Shown here piece after piece: positions 1 to 7,137 of a stretch of DNA of 15,558 nucleotides; the stretch's first letter is position 1; each line of letters starts with the position of its first letter. The position numbers were made by a program, and so were the translations under genes. The DNA is from an uncultured Clostridia bacterium (GTDB lineage Bacteria; Bacillota; Clostridia; Oscillospirales; Acutalibacteraceae): assembly GCA_947565265.1 (NCBI GenBank), contig CANOFK010000004.1:1-15558 (forward strand). Reading direction: 5' to 3'. The notes below the pieces were generated by a model. The model worked only from the letters and a program-made list of their open reading frames with translations, was not told the origin of the DNA and did not search any database.

Positions 1-60
1 CCCCACAACTACATTGACAGGCGAGGTATCATGTGTTATACTATACCATATATAGTGTAT
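1..60 (+). repeat. 60-bp direct repeat, copy 1 (may extend left of window)
   Basis: This stretch matches 179-238 at 55 of 60 positions, with mismatches at positions 8, 29, 42, 43 and 44. Similarity stops sharply at 61/239. The left limit is unknown because the match begins at the first base of the window. The copy carries a near-perfect sigma-A promoter. The repeat period is 178 bp, and the 118 bp between the copies are unique within the window. Confidence 0.9.
14..42 (+). promoter_or_regulatory. Sigma-A promoter in repeat copy 1
   Basis: TTGACA at 14-19, a 17-bp spacer and TATACT at 37-42 give a perfect -35 box and a 5/6 -10 box at ideal spacing. Initiation would fall near 49. No convincing gene lies between here and copy 2, so the likely target is the 971-aa gene at 290, reading through the second promoter. 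The assignment rests on consensus match only. Confidence 0.65.
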
Positions 61-178
61 TTTTCCGCTTTCCTCAAGTTTACACCACAAGCGCAACCGA
101 CGACATCATCCCCACAAGCGCCCCGCCCACCACGCCAAAGGCAAGGGCAGCCTCCGCCTCACCCGGCAACCTCCCTGC

Positions 179-238
179 CCCCACAGCTACATTGACAGGC
201 GAGGTACCATGTGTTATACCGCACCATATATAGTGTAT
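179..238 (+). repeat. 60-bp direct repeat, copy 2
   Basis: Second copy of the element at 1-60, at a 178-bp offset and 92% identical. The -35 hexamer and spacer length are preserved, while the -10 box and the bases just after it carry most of the changes. It ends 51 bp before the start codon at 290. A dispersed promoter-bearing repeat elsewhere in the genome is possible but cannot be tested here. Confidence 0.9.
192..220 (+). promoter_or_regulatory. Probable promoter of the activase gene
   Basis: TTGACA at 192-197, a 17-bp spacer and TATACC at 215-220. The final C replaces the consensus T, so this copy should be weaker than copy 1. Initiation near 227 would give a leader of about 60 nt before the ATG at 290. 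Confidence 0.6.
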
Positions 239-289
239 ATCCCTACTCTCAGCAAGGCAATACCACAAGAAAGGATGTAACCGCAGGCA

Positions 290-3205
290 ATGAAGATAGG
301 TTTGGATGTGGGCTCCACCACCCTAAAATGCGTGGTATATGAGGGGAACGACCCCGTTTTTCAAGAGTACCAGCGCCATTACTCCCAAATAGCAGAAAAA
401 GCCTCCGCCATGCTGGTCCAGGTGATGGAGAAGTTCCCCAACGAAAAGTCCGCCGGGCTGTGCATTTCCGGCTCTGCGGGCATGGGCCTGGCAGAAGACC
501 TGGGCATCCCCTTTGTCCAGGAGGTTTTCGCCACCCGCATGGCGGTAAAGCGCTATCTCCCCGAAGCCGATGTAGTCATTGAACTGGGCGGCGAGGACGC
601 CAAAATCCTCTTCCTTTCCGGCTCCATGGAGGTGCGCATGAACGGCTCTTGCGCAGGCGGTACCGGGGCTTTTATCGACCAAATGGCCACCCTTCTGGAC
701 ATCACTCCCACCCAACTGGACGAGATCGCCGGGGAGAGCAGCCGCACCTACAGCATTGCCTCCCGCTGCGGGGTGTTCGCCAAATCAGACATCCAAGCCC
801 TCCTAAACCAGGGGGCCCAAAAGGGTGATATTGCCGCCAGCATCCTAACCGCCGTGGTAAACCAGACCATTGCCGGGCTGGCCCAGGGCCGGGAGATCAC
901 CGGCCAGGTGGTGTATCTGGGCGGGCCCCTCACCTTCTTCCCCCAACTGCGCCGGGCCTTTGACAGCACCTTAGGGGTAGAGGGCATATGCCCGCACGGC
1001 TCCCTGTACTATGTAGCGGCCGGGGCCGCCCTCTCCGAGGGGGGCAAAACCTTCGACCTCCGGGAGATCACCAAAAAAATCCGGCAGTACAGCTCCAGCC
1101 ATGCCTACCAGAGCAGCGAGGCCCTGTTTGCCAATCAGGCGGAATACCAGGCCTTTGTGGCCCGCCACCAAAAGGACAGCGTACCCACCAACGCCAAGCT
1201 TACCCGGGACGGCACCGCCTATATCGGCATAGACGCGGGCTCTACCACCGTCAAGGCCGTGGCCATCAACGCCAAGGGGGAGATCGCCGCCAGCCGCTAC
1301 CTGCCCAATAACGGCAACCCCGTGCCTCTGGTGCGGGATTTCCTGCGGGATCTGTACGCCAGTTGTCCCGGCATCCGCATCCGGGGGGCCGCCTCCACCG
1401 GCTATGGGGAGGAGATCATCAAAAACGCTTTCCGGCTGGACTTTGGCCTGGTGGAAACCATGGCCCATTTTACTGCCGCCAAGCGTTTCCTGCCAGAGGT
1501 GGACTTTATTATTGATATCGGCGGCCAGGACATCAAGTGTTTCAAAATCAAGAACGGCGCCATTGACAACATCTTCCTCAACGAAGCCTGTTCCTCCGGC
1601 TGCGGCTCCTTTTTACAGACCTTTGCCGGGGCTCTTGGCTATAATATGGCCGATTTCGCCAGCCAGGGCCTGTTTGCCGAAAGCCCGGTAGACTTGGGTT
1701 CCCGGTGCACGGTGTTCATGAATTCCTCCGTCAAGCAGGCCCAAAAGGACGGGGCCAGCCTGGGGAATATCTCCGCGGGCCTCTCCATGAGCGTGGTGAA
1801 AAACGCCCTGTACAAGGTCATCCGCGTTACCGACGCCAAAAGCCTGGGCAGGCATATCGTGGTGCAGGGGGGCACCTTTTTAAACGACGCGGTATTGCGG
1901 GCCTTTGAGAAAGAGATCGGCCAAAACGTCACCCGCCCCTCTGTGGCCGGTCTGATGGGCGCCTACGGCGCGGCCCTCTACGCCATGGACCGCCAGCGGG
2001 ACGCGGACGCAGGCAGCAAAATCCTGTCCCCGGAAGAGTTGGAGGCATTCAGCCATCAGGTCAAGGCCATCAACTGCAACGGCTGCCAAAACCACTGCCG
2101 CCTGACGGTAAATACCTTTGCCGGGGGCGCCCGTTACATTGCCGGCAACCGCTGCGACAAGCCCCTGCAAAAGCACAGCCCCACCGCCGCCTATAACCTG
2201 TATGACTACAAAAAGGAGTTGCTGGCCGCCTACCAGCCCTGTAAGGGGGCGCGGGGCACCATCGGCATACCCATGGGCCTGAACCTGTTCGAGTTATACC
2301 CCTTCTGGCACCGGTTTTTTACCAGCCTGGGCTTTGGGGTGGTGCGGTCACCGGCTTCTGACCGCCAGTTGTACCTAAATGGGCAGCATACCATCCCCTC
2401 AGACACGGTATGCTATCCGGCCAAGTTGATGCATGGGCATATCGAGGCCCTGCTGGATATGAAACCCGATGCCATCTTCTACCCCTGTATGAGTTATAAC
2501 TTTGACGAAGGCAAGGGCGATAACCACTATAACTGCCCGGTAGTGGCCTATTACCCAGAGGTGCTGGACGCCAACGTATCGGCGCTGTCCGAAACCAAAT
2601 TCATCTACGACTACGTAGGCCCCCACCGGCGGAAGGATTTCCCCCGGAAAATGGCCGCCATACTGGCGCGCTACTTCCCCGGCATCAGCGAAAAAGAGGT
2701 AAAAGCCGCCGCAGACGCAGCCTACCAGGAATATGCCGGTTATATGGAGAAAATCCGGCAAAAGGGCCGGGCATACATGGACTATGCCAAAACCCACGGC
2801 CTGCCGGTGGTGGTGCTGGCAGGCCGGCCCTACCACCTGGACCCGGAGATCAACCACGGCATTGACAAGCTGGTGTGCGAGTGTGGCGCGGTGGTGGTAA
2901 CAGAGGATTCCGTTAGCGACCAGGTAGAAAAATTCTCCACAAAGGTGCTGAACCAGTGGACCTACCATGCCCGGCTGTACGCTGCCGCCAAATATGTGGT
3001 AGACAGCCAAGATCCCCGCGTCAACCTGGTGCAACTGGTCAGCTTTGGCTGTGGCGTAGACGCCATTACCGGCGATGAAGTGCGCTCCATTCTGGAGGAG
3101 GGCGGCCGCATCTACACCCAAATCAAAATTGATGAGATCACCAACCTGGGCGCCGTCCGCATCCGCCTGCGCAGCCTCTTCGCCGCTTTGGGGCTGGGGG
3201 AATAG
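290..3205 (+). CDS. Acyl-CoA dehydratase activase-like protein, two ATPase domains plus DUF2229-like region
   Basis: This 971-aa protein belongs to the BcrAD/BadFG (ASKHA-fold) activase family, whose members use ATP to push an electron from a [4Fe-4S] cluster into a 2-hydroxyacyl-CoA dehydratase-type partner. Domain 1 (about 1-255) starts with DVGSTT (6-11) and has cluster-type cysteines C121 (SCAGGTG) and C160. Domain 2 (about 310-565) has DAGSTT (315-320), C434, C438 and C473. The pair could act as an intramolecular version of the usual activase dimer. C596, C599, C603 and C622 form a further cysteine cluster, followed by a DUF2229-like region from about 655 with C708 and C733. The physiological substrate of this family is not established. 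The start follows AAAGGA (270-275) with a long 14-nt spacing. The usual C-terminal dehydratase portion is absent and is encoded by the next gene. Confidence 0.9.
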   Translation: MKIGLDVGSTTLKCVVYEGNDPVFQEYQRHYSQIAEKASAMLVQVMEKFPNEKSAGLCISGSAGMGLAEDLGIPFVQEVFATRMAVKRYLPEADVVIELGGEDAKILFLSGSMEVRMNGSCAGGTGAFIDQMATLLDITPTQLDEIAGESSRTYSIASRCGVFAKSDIQALLNQGAQKGDIAASILTAVVNQTIAGLAQGREITGQVVYLGGPLTFFPQLRRAFDSTLGVEGICPHGSLYYVAAGAALSEGGKTFDLREITKKIRQYSSSHAYQSSEALFANQAEYQAFVARHQKDSVPTNAKLTRDGTAYIGIDAGSTTVKAVAINAKGEIAASRYLPNNGNPVPLVRDFLRDLYASCPGIRIRGAASTGYGEEIIKNAFRLDFGLVETMAHFTAAKRFLPEVDFIIDIGGQDIKCFKIKNGAIDNIFLNEACSSGCGSFLQTFAGALGYNMADFASQGLFAESPVDLGSRCTVFMNSSVKQAQKDGASLGNISAGLSMSVVKNALYKVIRVTDAKSLGRHIVVQGGTFLNDAVLRAFEKEIGQNVTRPSVAGLMGAYGAALYAMDRQRDADAGSKILSPEELEAFSHQVKAINCNGCQNHCRLTVNTFAGGARYIAGNRCDKPLQKHSPTAAYNLYDYKKELLAAYQPCKGARGTIGIPMGLNLFELYPFWHRFFTSLGFGVVRSPASDRQLYLNGQHTIPSDTVCYPAKLMHGHIEALLDMKPDAIFYPCMSYNFDEGKGDNHYNCPVVAYYPEVLDANVSALSETKFIYDYVGPHRRKDFPRKMAAILARYFPGISEKEVKAAADAAYQEYAGYMEKIRQKGRAYMDYAKTHGLPVVVLAGRPYHLDPEINHGIDKLVCECGAVVVTEDSVSDQVEKFSTKVLNQWTYHARLYAAAKYVVDSQDPRVNLVQLVSFGCGVDAITGDEVRSILEEGGRIYTQIKIDEITNLGAVRIRLRSLFAALGLGE

Positions 3206-3478
3206 CCCTTCTTGGCCGGCCTCCGGCGATATAGCGTTGGTTAGCTCCCCTTAAGGGGCCCACTATCGCATACCCGCTAAGCCTCCTTGCACACGCGCAT
3301 GAAAAAGGCCCCACCTGCGCCATTCTTTTCCAGGCCATAGATTTGACCCTATCCCCCTCATCCCCCGTACCACAAAAAATCAAACACAAAAAACAAAAAG
3401 AAAAATATAAAGACCGCCCCCCGACACGTCCACTCCCGCAAGCATTCGCGCCGGGCCACATAAAAGTCTTTGAAGATT

Positions 3479-3510
3479 CTTAAGGAACTTTCTACAGAAA
3501 GTTCCTTAAG
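3479..3510. repeat. Perfect 14-bp inverted repeat with 4-nt loop
   Basis: CTTAAGGAACTTTC (3479-3492) is exactly complementary to GAAAGTTCCTTAAG (3497-3510) around the loop TACA. No run of T follows on either strand, so it is not a standard intrinsic terminator. It could be a dispersed palindromic repeat, an RNA-processing or stability hairpin, or a protein-binding site. Confidence 0.9.
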
Positions 3511-3513
3511 CCG

Positions 3514-3561
3514 CCGGAGGCAGCCCAAACCGGAGGCCGCCCAAACCGGAAACAGCCCCGA
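3514..3561 (+). repeat. Three tandem 16-bp imperfect repeats
   Basis: CCGGAGGCAGCCCAAA (3514-3529) and CCGGAGGCCGCCCAAA (3530-3545) differ at one base. A third, more degenerate unit (CCGGAAACAGCCCCGA) follows at 3546-3561. The array starts 3 bp after the hairpin and ends 21 bp before the downstream ribosome site. Confidence 0.85.
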
Positions 3562-3594
3562 AAAGACCCAGCCCAAAAACAGAAAGGAAAGCAT

Positions 3595-4836
3595 ATGGCC
3601 GACAATGAGAGCCGGGTAGAATTTACCCGGGAAATGAAGAAAGACTACACCATCTTGACGCCCAACATGGCGCCCATCCATTTTGAACTGATCAAGAACG
3701 TGTTCAACAGCTATGGGTACCACCTGGACTTGCTGCAAACCACCGGCAGGGAGATTGTGGACGAGGGCCTAAAGTACGTCCACAACGACACCTGCTACCC
3801 GGCGCTGCTGTCTATCGGGCAGCTCATGCACGCCCTGCACAGCGGCAAGTACGACCTGCACAAGGTCGCGCTGATCATGACCCAAACCGGCGGCGGGTGC
3901 CGGGCCAGCAACTACATCCACCTGCTGCGCAAAGCCCTGAAAAAGGACGGGCTGGACTACATACCCGTTATTTCCCTGAACCTCTCCGGCCTGGAGAGCA
4001 ACAGCGGATTTAAGGTTACGCTGCCCATTTTGCGCCGGGCCATTGCCGCCCTGACCTACGGCGACCTGCTGATGCTGCTGAAAAACCAAACCAAGCCCTA
4101 TGAACTTATCCCCGGCGAGAGCGACCGGCTGGTAGAAGAGTGGATCCAAACCCTGACCGGCCTGTTTGAGCAGGGCAAAGCCTTTACCCAGCGGGAGGTG
4201 CGGGCGCATTTTGACCAGATCACCCAAAGCTTTGCGGAGATAAAAATCGAGAAAACGGAGAAACTAAAGGTAGGCGTAGTGGGGGAAATCTACGTGAAGT
4301 ACTCTGCGCTGGCCAATAACGGGCTGGAGGACTTCCTATTCCGCCAGGGCTGCGAGGTAATGGTGCCGGGCATTATGGGTTTTATGATCTTTAAGGTTGA
4401 TAACCGCCTGGAGGACATTGCCCTGTACGGCGGCAGCGAGGCCAAAAAACAGCTATGCACCATGCTGAAGTGGTATTTCACCAAGTTTGAGTCCGACCTG
4501 ATTGGTTCCGTGAAAAAGCACCCCCAGTTTACGGCCCCTACCCCCTACGCCCATTTAAAAGAGCTGGCCGGGGAGGTTATCGGCCACGGGTGCAAAATGG
4601 GCGAGGGCTGGCTTTTGACCGCGGAGATGATGGAACTCATTGAGAACGGCTACGAGAACGTAGTGTGCACCCAGCCCTTTGGCTGCCTGCCCAACCATAT
4701 TGTAGGCAAAGGGATGATCCGCAAAGTAAAAAACGTGTACCCGCAGGCCAATATCGTCCCCATTGACTATGACCCCAGCGCTACGCAGGTCAACCAGGAA
4801 AACCGCATCAAACTGATGCTTTCTGTGGCTACGTAA
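3595..4836 (+). CDS. 2-hydroxyacyl-CoA dehydratase-like (HGD-D family) protein
   Basis: This 413-aa protein corresponds to the C-terminal dehydratase-like part of the large fused activase/dehydratase proteins of Firmicutes. Visible family hallmarks are HNDTCYPA (C67), TQTGGGCRASNY (C102) and CTQPFGC (C358, C364), all plausible iron-sulfur ligands. The N-terminal EFTREMKKDYTIL resembles the linker that joins both parts in fused relatives, so the split falls at a domain border. The ATG follows AAAGGAAA (3583-3590). Its likely redox partner is the product at 290. No CoA transferase or other amino-acid-fermentation gene accompanies the pair, so a classical hydroxyacyl-CoA dehydratase role is unproven; an ATP-driven reductase of another substrate fits equally well. 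Confidence 0.88.
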   Translation: MADNESRVEFTREMKKDYTILTPNMAPIHFELIKNVFNSYGYHLDLLQTTGREIVDEGLKYVHNDTCYPALLSIGQLMHALHSGKYDLHKVALIMTQTGGGCRASNYIHLLRKALKKDGLDYIPVISLNLSGLESNSGFKVTLPILRRAIAALTYGDLLMLLKNQTKPYELIPGESDRLVEEWIQTLTGLFEQGKAFTQREVRAHFDQITQSFAEIKIEKTEKLKVGVVGEIYVKYSALANNGLEDFLFRQGCEVMVPGIMGFMIFKVDNRLEDIALYGGSEAKKQLCTMLKWYFTKFESDLIGSVKKHPQFTAPTPYAHLKELAGEVIGHGCKMGEGWLLTAEMMELIENGYENVVCTQPFGCLPNHIVGKGMIRKVKNVYPQANIVPIDYDPSATQVNQENRIKLMLSVAT

Positions 4837-4852
4837 GGCCGTTTCACGTAGC
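4828..4852 (+). other. Hairpin spanning the dehydratase stop codon
   Basis: GCTACGT (4828-4834) and ACGTAGC (4846-4852) form a 7-bp stem with an 11-nt loop that contains part of the stop codon. No T-run follows, so termination here is doubtful. It may simply moderate read-through into the gene at 4910. Confidence 0.35.
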
Positions 4853-4909
4853 GGACGGCACAACCCCCGCCAGAGGGCGCGGGCATGATAAGGGAAAGGA
4901 GCGCTTGTC

Positions 4910-6271
4910 GTGAAAAGAATATTTCTGCTGCTGGTCCCTTTCCTGCTGTTTATGGAACTGCCCAGTTGTTCGTTTACCGGGCTCTCCGCCCAAAACCTGA
5001 TGTCCCCCCCCAAGTCCAACGCCGACCAGCAGGCAATTTACCGGCTGATGCAGGGGTCACAGACAGACGTTACCTTTATCTACCCCAGAAACGGCGAGTA
5101 CCGCTCCGCTATTATTATGCGGGACTTTACCGGCGACGGCATAGAGGATGCCATTGGGTTCCATGCTGTAGAGGACAGTGGTGTGGAGGTGCAGTTTTTG
5201 CGCAAAGAGGGCCAGGAATGGACAACCGCCGCGGCTTTTACCAATATTGCCACCCAGGTAGACCGGGTCTGCTTTGGGGCTACGCCGGAGGGCCGGGACG
5301 CTGTGTTCATCGGCTGGGGGAGCACTGCCGGCGCCACCGGGCGCACGGCCTCGGTAAACGCCTACCTGTATGACGGCAACGGCATGGTAGACGAATACCC
5401 CCTGGGTGTTTACGGTGAACTGGCTGTCACCGACTTTGACGGGGATGGGGTCAACGAGCTGTTTACCATCGACAAATTTGTGCCCCCTGAGGAAGAGGGC
5501 GCCGAGCCCACCCCTGCCCGGGCCAAGCTGTTTACCTTTGACCAGGCGGGGCGGCCCCAGGAGGCTGCTGGCGTAGACGCCAACAATGATATTTCCAACT
5601 ACTCCGCCATGACCTTTGGCGCGCTGAACGCCACGACCAAGGGGGTGGTGGTGGACGGCTCTACCGCTGACGGTAGCATGAGCACCCAGGTCTTTCTTTT
5701 CGACGGGGAGAGGCTGGTCAACTACCCCACCGGCGTAAATGGGGAGGGCTATGAAAATGAGTACGCCCGGCCCTCTACCACCCAATTTGCCGCCAGGGAC
5801 ATCAACGGGGACGGCTACATTGAGATACCTGCCGTTACCCGCCTGCCGGGTATTTCGGAGGATGTGGCGCTGGACTCCACCAGCTATATGGTAGAGTGGA
5901 AGGCCCTGACCCCCCAAGGGGAGAGCCGCCTGGTACTGCGGGCCCTGATGAACCCCCGGGAGAATTACTGGTTCCACTTGCCGTACAAGCTGCTGGGCCG
6001 GGTGTGTGCCACCAATGATGTGGAGCGCCGCACCGTAACCTACACCGAGGTCATCACAGGGGAGGACGGCAGCCAGTTGCTGGGGGGCAAGCTGTTCTCC
6101 ATACGGGTGTTTACCCAAACAGCCTGGGAGAGCCGTGGGGAGTTCAGCGGCTACACCATGCTGGCCGCCGAAAATGACTCGGTATACGGCATACAGATCA
6201 CCACCAAAAACGAGCAAGACCGGCTGTGTGCGGAGGAGATTGCCAGGGACTTTAAGCTGTTGACGGAGTAA
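4910..6271 (+). CDS. Putative lipoprotein with FG-GAP/VCBS-like calcium-loop motifs
   Basis: This 453-aa protein starts at GTG behind AAAGGA (4895-4900). Its basic-hydrophobic N-terminus MKRIFLLLVPFLLF is followed by LPSC with Cys20, an acceptable though atypical lipobox (Pro at -2), which suggests export and lipid anchoring. Three acidic loops fit the Ca-binding DxDGDG pattern of FG-GAP/VCBS repeats: DFTGDGIED (72-80), DFDGDGVNE (175-183) and DINGDGYIE (297-305). This predicts a beta-propeller-like extracellular domain. I recognise no enzyme motif. The gene ends 25 bp before the response regulator, which is followed by the sensor kinase, so an accessory or sensory role in that pathway is inferred. 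A lipid-anchored binding protein unrelated to the kinase cannot be excluded. Confidence 0.75.
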   Translation: MKRIFLLLVPFLLFMELPSCSFTGLSAQNLMSPPKSNADQQAIYRLMQGSQTDVTFIYPRNGEYRSAIIMRDFTGDGIEDAIGFHAVEDSGVEVQFLRKEGQEWTTAAAFTNIATQVDRVCFGATPEGRDAVFIGWGSTAGATGRTASVNAYLYDGNGMVDEYPLGVYGELAVTDFDGDGVNELFTIDKFVPPEEEGAEPTPARAKLFTFDQAGRPQEAAGVDANNDISNYSAMTFGALNATTKGVVVDGSTADGSMSTQVFLFDGERLVNYPTGVNGEGYENEYARPSTTQFAARDINGDGYIEIPAVTRLPGISEDVALDSTSYMVEWKALTPQGESRLVLRALMNPRENYWFHLPYKLLGRVCATNDVERRTVTYTEVITGEDGSQLLGGKLFSIRVFTQTAWESRGEFSGYTMLAAENDSVYGIQITTKNEQDRLCAEEIARDFKLLTE

Positions 6272-6296
6272 AACCATCAAAAAGGAGGCCATTGCC

Positions 6297-7001
6297 GTGA
6301 AACGGGTACTGGTTGCGGAGGACGAGCAGAATATCAGGGAATTTGTGGTGATCAACCTGCAACGGGCCGGGTATGAGATACTGGAGGCCGAAAGCGGCGA
6401 CCAGGCCCTGGAGCTGTACGAACGGGGAGGCGGGCAGTTTGACGTGGTAATTTTGGACATTATGATGCCCGGCGCCCACGACGGCCTGGCCGTGTGCCGG
6501 GAACTGCGGGGCCGCAACCCCTCGTTGGGCATTATTTTGCTGACTGCCAAGACCCAGGAGATGGACAAGGTAAGCGGCCTGATGATGGGCGCAGACGACT
6601 ATGTGACCAAGCCCTTCTCCCCCTCTGAACTGGTGGCAAGGGTGGACGCGGTGTACCGGCGGGTGGCCCTGGCTGCCGAGCAAAACCAAGCAGTACGGCG
6701 GGACGAGGTACGGTCCGGGGTATTCTCCCTGAACCTGCGGGACCGCTCCTTCAGCAAGGACGGCAAGGCCATTGAACTGACCCAGGTGGAATTCCAGATT
6801 ATGGAGTACTTTTTAGAGAATCCGGGCCTGGCCCTGGCCCGGGGGGACATCCTGCGGCACGTGTGGGGGCCCAGCTATGTGGGGGAAGAAAAGATTGTGG
6901 ACGTGAACATCCGGCGGCTGCGGATGAAGGTGGAGGATGAGCCCTCTAACCCCCAGCACATTACCACCGTATGGGGGCTTGGCTACCGCTGGAAGGCGTA
7001 G
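6297..7001 (+). CDS. OmpR/PhoB-family response regulator
   Basis: This 234-aa DNA-binding regulator is probably phosphorylated by the kinase encoded downstream. The receiver domain (about 2-122) has acidic residues E8/D9, phospho-acceptor D54 in VVILDIMMP, T83 and K105 (TKPF). A winged-helix trans_reg_C domain occupies about 138-233, with VDVNIRRLR and the terminal WGLGYRW typical of the family. After D54 the loop reads PGAHDG rather than the usual PG-x-DG, a one-residue insertion. The start is GTG with AAAGGAGG (6281-6288) 8 nt upstream. The target genes are not evident; autoregulation of this operon would be usual for the family. Confidence 0.95.
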   Translation: MKRVLVAEDEQNIREFVVINLQRAGYEILEAESGDQALELYERGGGQFDVVILDIMMPGAHDGLAVCRELRGRNPSLGIILLTAKTQEMDKVSGLMMGADDYVTKPFSPSELVARVDAVYRRVALAAEQNQAVRRDEVRSGVFSLNLRDRSFSKDGKAIELTQVEFQIMEYFLENPGLALARGDILRHVWGPSYVGEEKIVDVNIRRLRMKVEDEPSNPQHITTVWGLGYRWKA

Positions 7002-7030
7002 GCTTTGGACCTACAAGGCGTGCTTTTTTT
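6998..7030 (+). terminator. Weak hairpin plus T-run after the response regulator (possible attenuator)
   Basis: GTAGG and CCTAC form a 5-bp stem overlapping the regulator stop codon, and TTTTTTT follows at 7024-7030 after about 10 nt. The stem is short and the distance to the T-run is long, so any termination is probably partial. Another small hairpin, TACCC/GGGTA (7050-7063), lies in the same 136-bp gap. Confidence 0.3.
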
Positions 7031-7137
7031 AACACGGAAACTTTCCTATGTACCCGGCTGGGTAGCCTTTGTGCCCATGGCCCGTGCAGGCTGTCCCCGG
7101 TACACGTTTCTCCCACTTTGCCTAAAGGAGGCCGGCT

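Larger units (their letters stand above)
3206..3594. other. 389-bp structured non-coding gap between the two halves of the activase/dehydratase pair
   Basis: No convincing coding sequence is seen on either strand. The gap holds a 12-bp palindrome CCCCTTAAGGGG (3247-3258), an A-rich run on the plus strand (about 3372-3411), a perfect 14-bp hairpin (3479-3510) and three tandem 16-bp repeats (3514-3561). A 10-bp inverted match, CGGCCTCCGG (3217-3226) against CCGGAGGCCG (3530-3539), sits near the two ends. There is no clear U-tract terminator after the upstream stop. A poor promoter-like pair, TTGAAG (3470-3475) and TACAGA (3493-3498) with 17-bp spacing, overlaps the hairpin and is not convincing. 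Confidence 0.75.

Noticed and set aside
37..60. Imperfect dyad ATACTATA...TATAGTGTAT after the copy 1 -10 box as a repressor operator
   Set aside because: The left arm is changed at three bases in copy 2 (42-44 against 220-222), so the symmetry is not kept between the copies.
33..233. Plus-strand 66-codon frame across both promoter repeats
   Set aside because: Low-complexity Pro/Ala/Ser/Thr composition, no ribosome site, and its start overlaps the -10 box of copy 1.
80..268. Minus-strand 62-codon frame with a hydrophobic glycine-rich C-terminus, a possible small membrane peptide
   Set aside because: No ribosome site stands before its ATG, and it runs through the promoter-bearing repeat copy 2. 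The hydrophobic end is suggestive, but there is no independent support.
2399..3121. Minus-strand 240-codon open frame
   Set aside because: It lies antisense to a well-supported iron-sulfur protein gene; long shadow frames are expected at this GC content.
3203..3597. Simple frameshift or point stop splitting one fused activase/dehydratase gene
   Set aside because: The parts are 389 bp apart, the intervening sequence does not read as coding in any frame, and the second gene has its own good ribosome site and ATG.
3138..3738. Two overlapping minus-strand frames across the gap between the activase and dehydratase genes
   Set aside because: Each overlaps a real gene end, their composition is odd, and neither has a ribosome site or recognisable motif.
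5057..6568. Minus-strand 503-codon open frame opposite the lipoprotein and response regulator
   Set aside because: The plus-strand genes have clear motifs, signal sequence and ribosome sites; the antisense frame has none and spans two genes.
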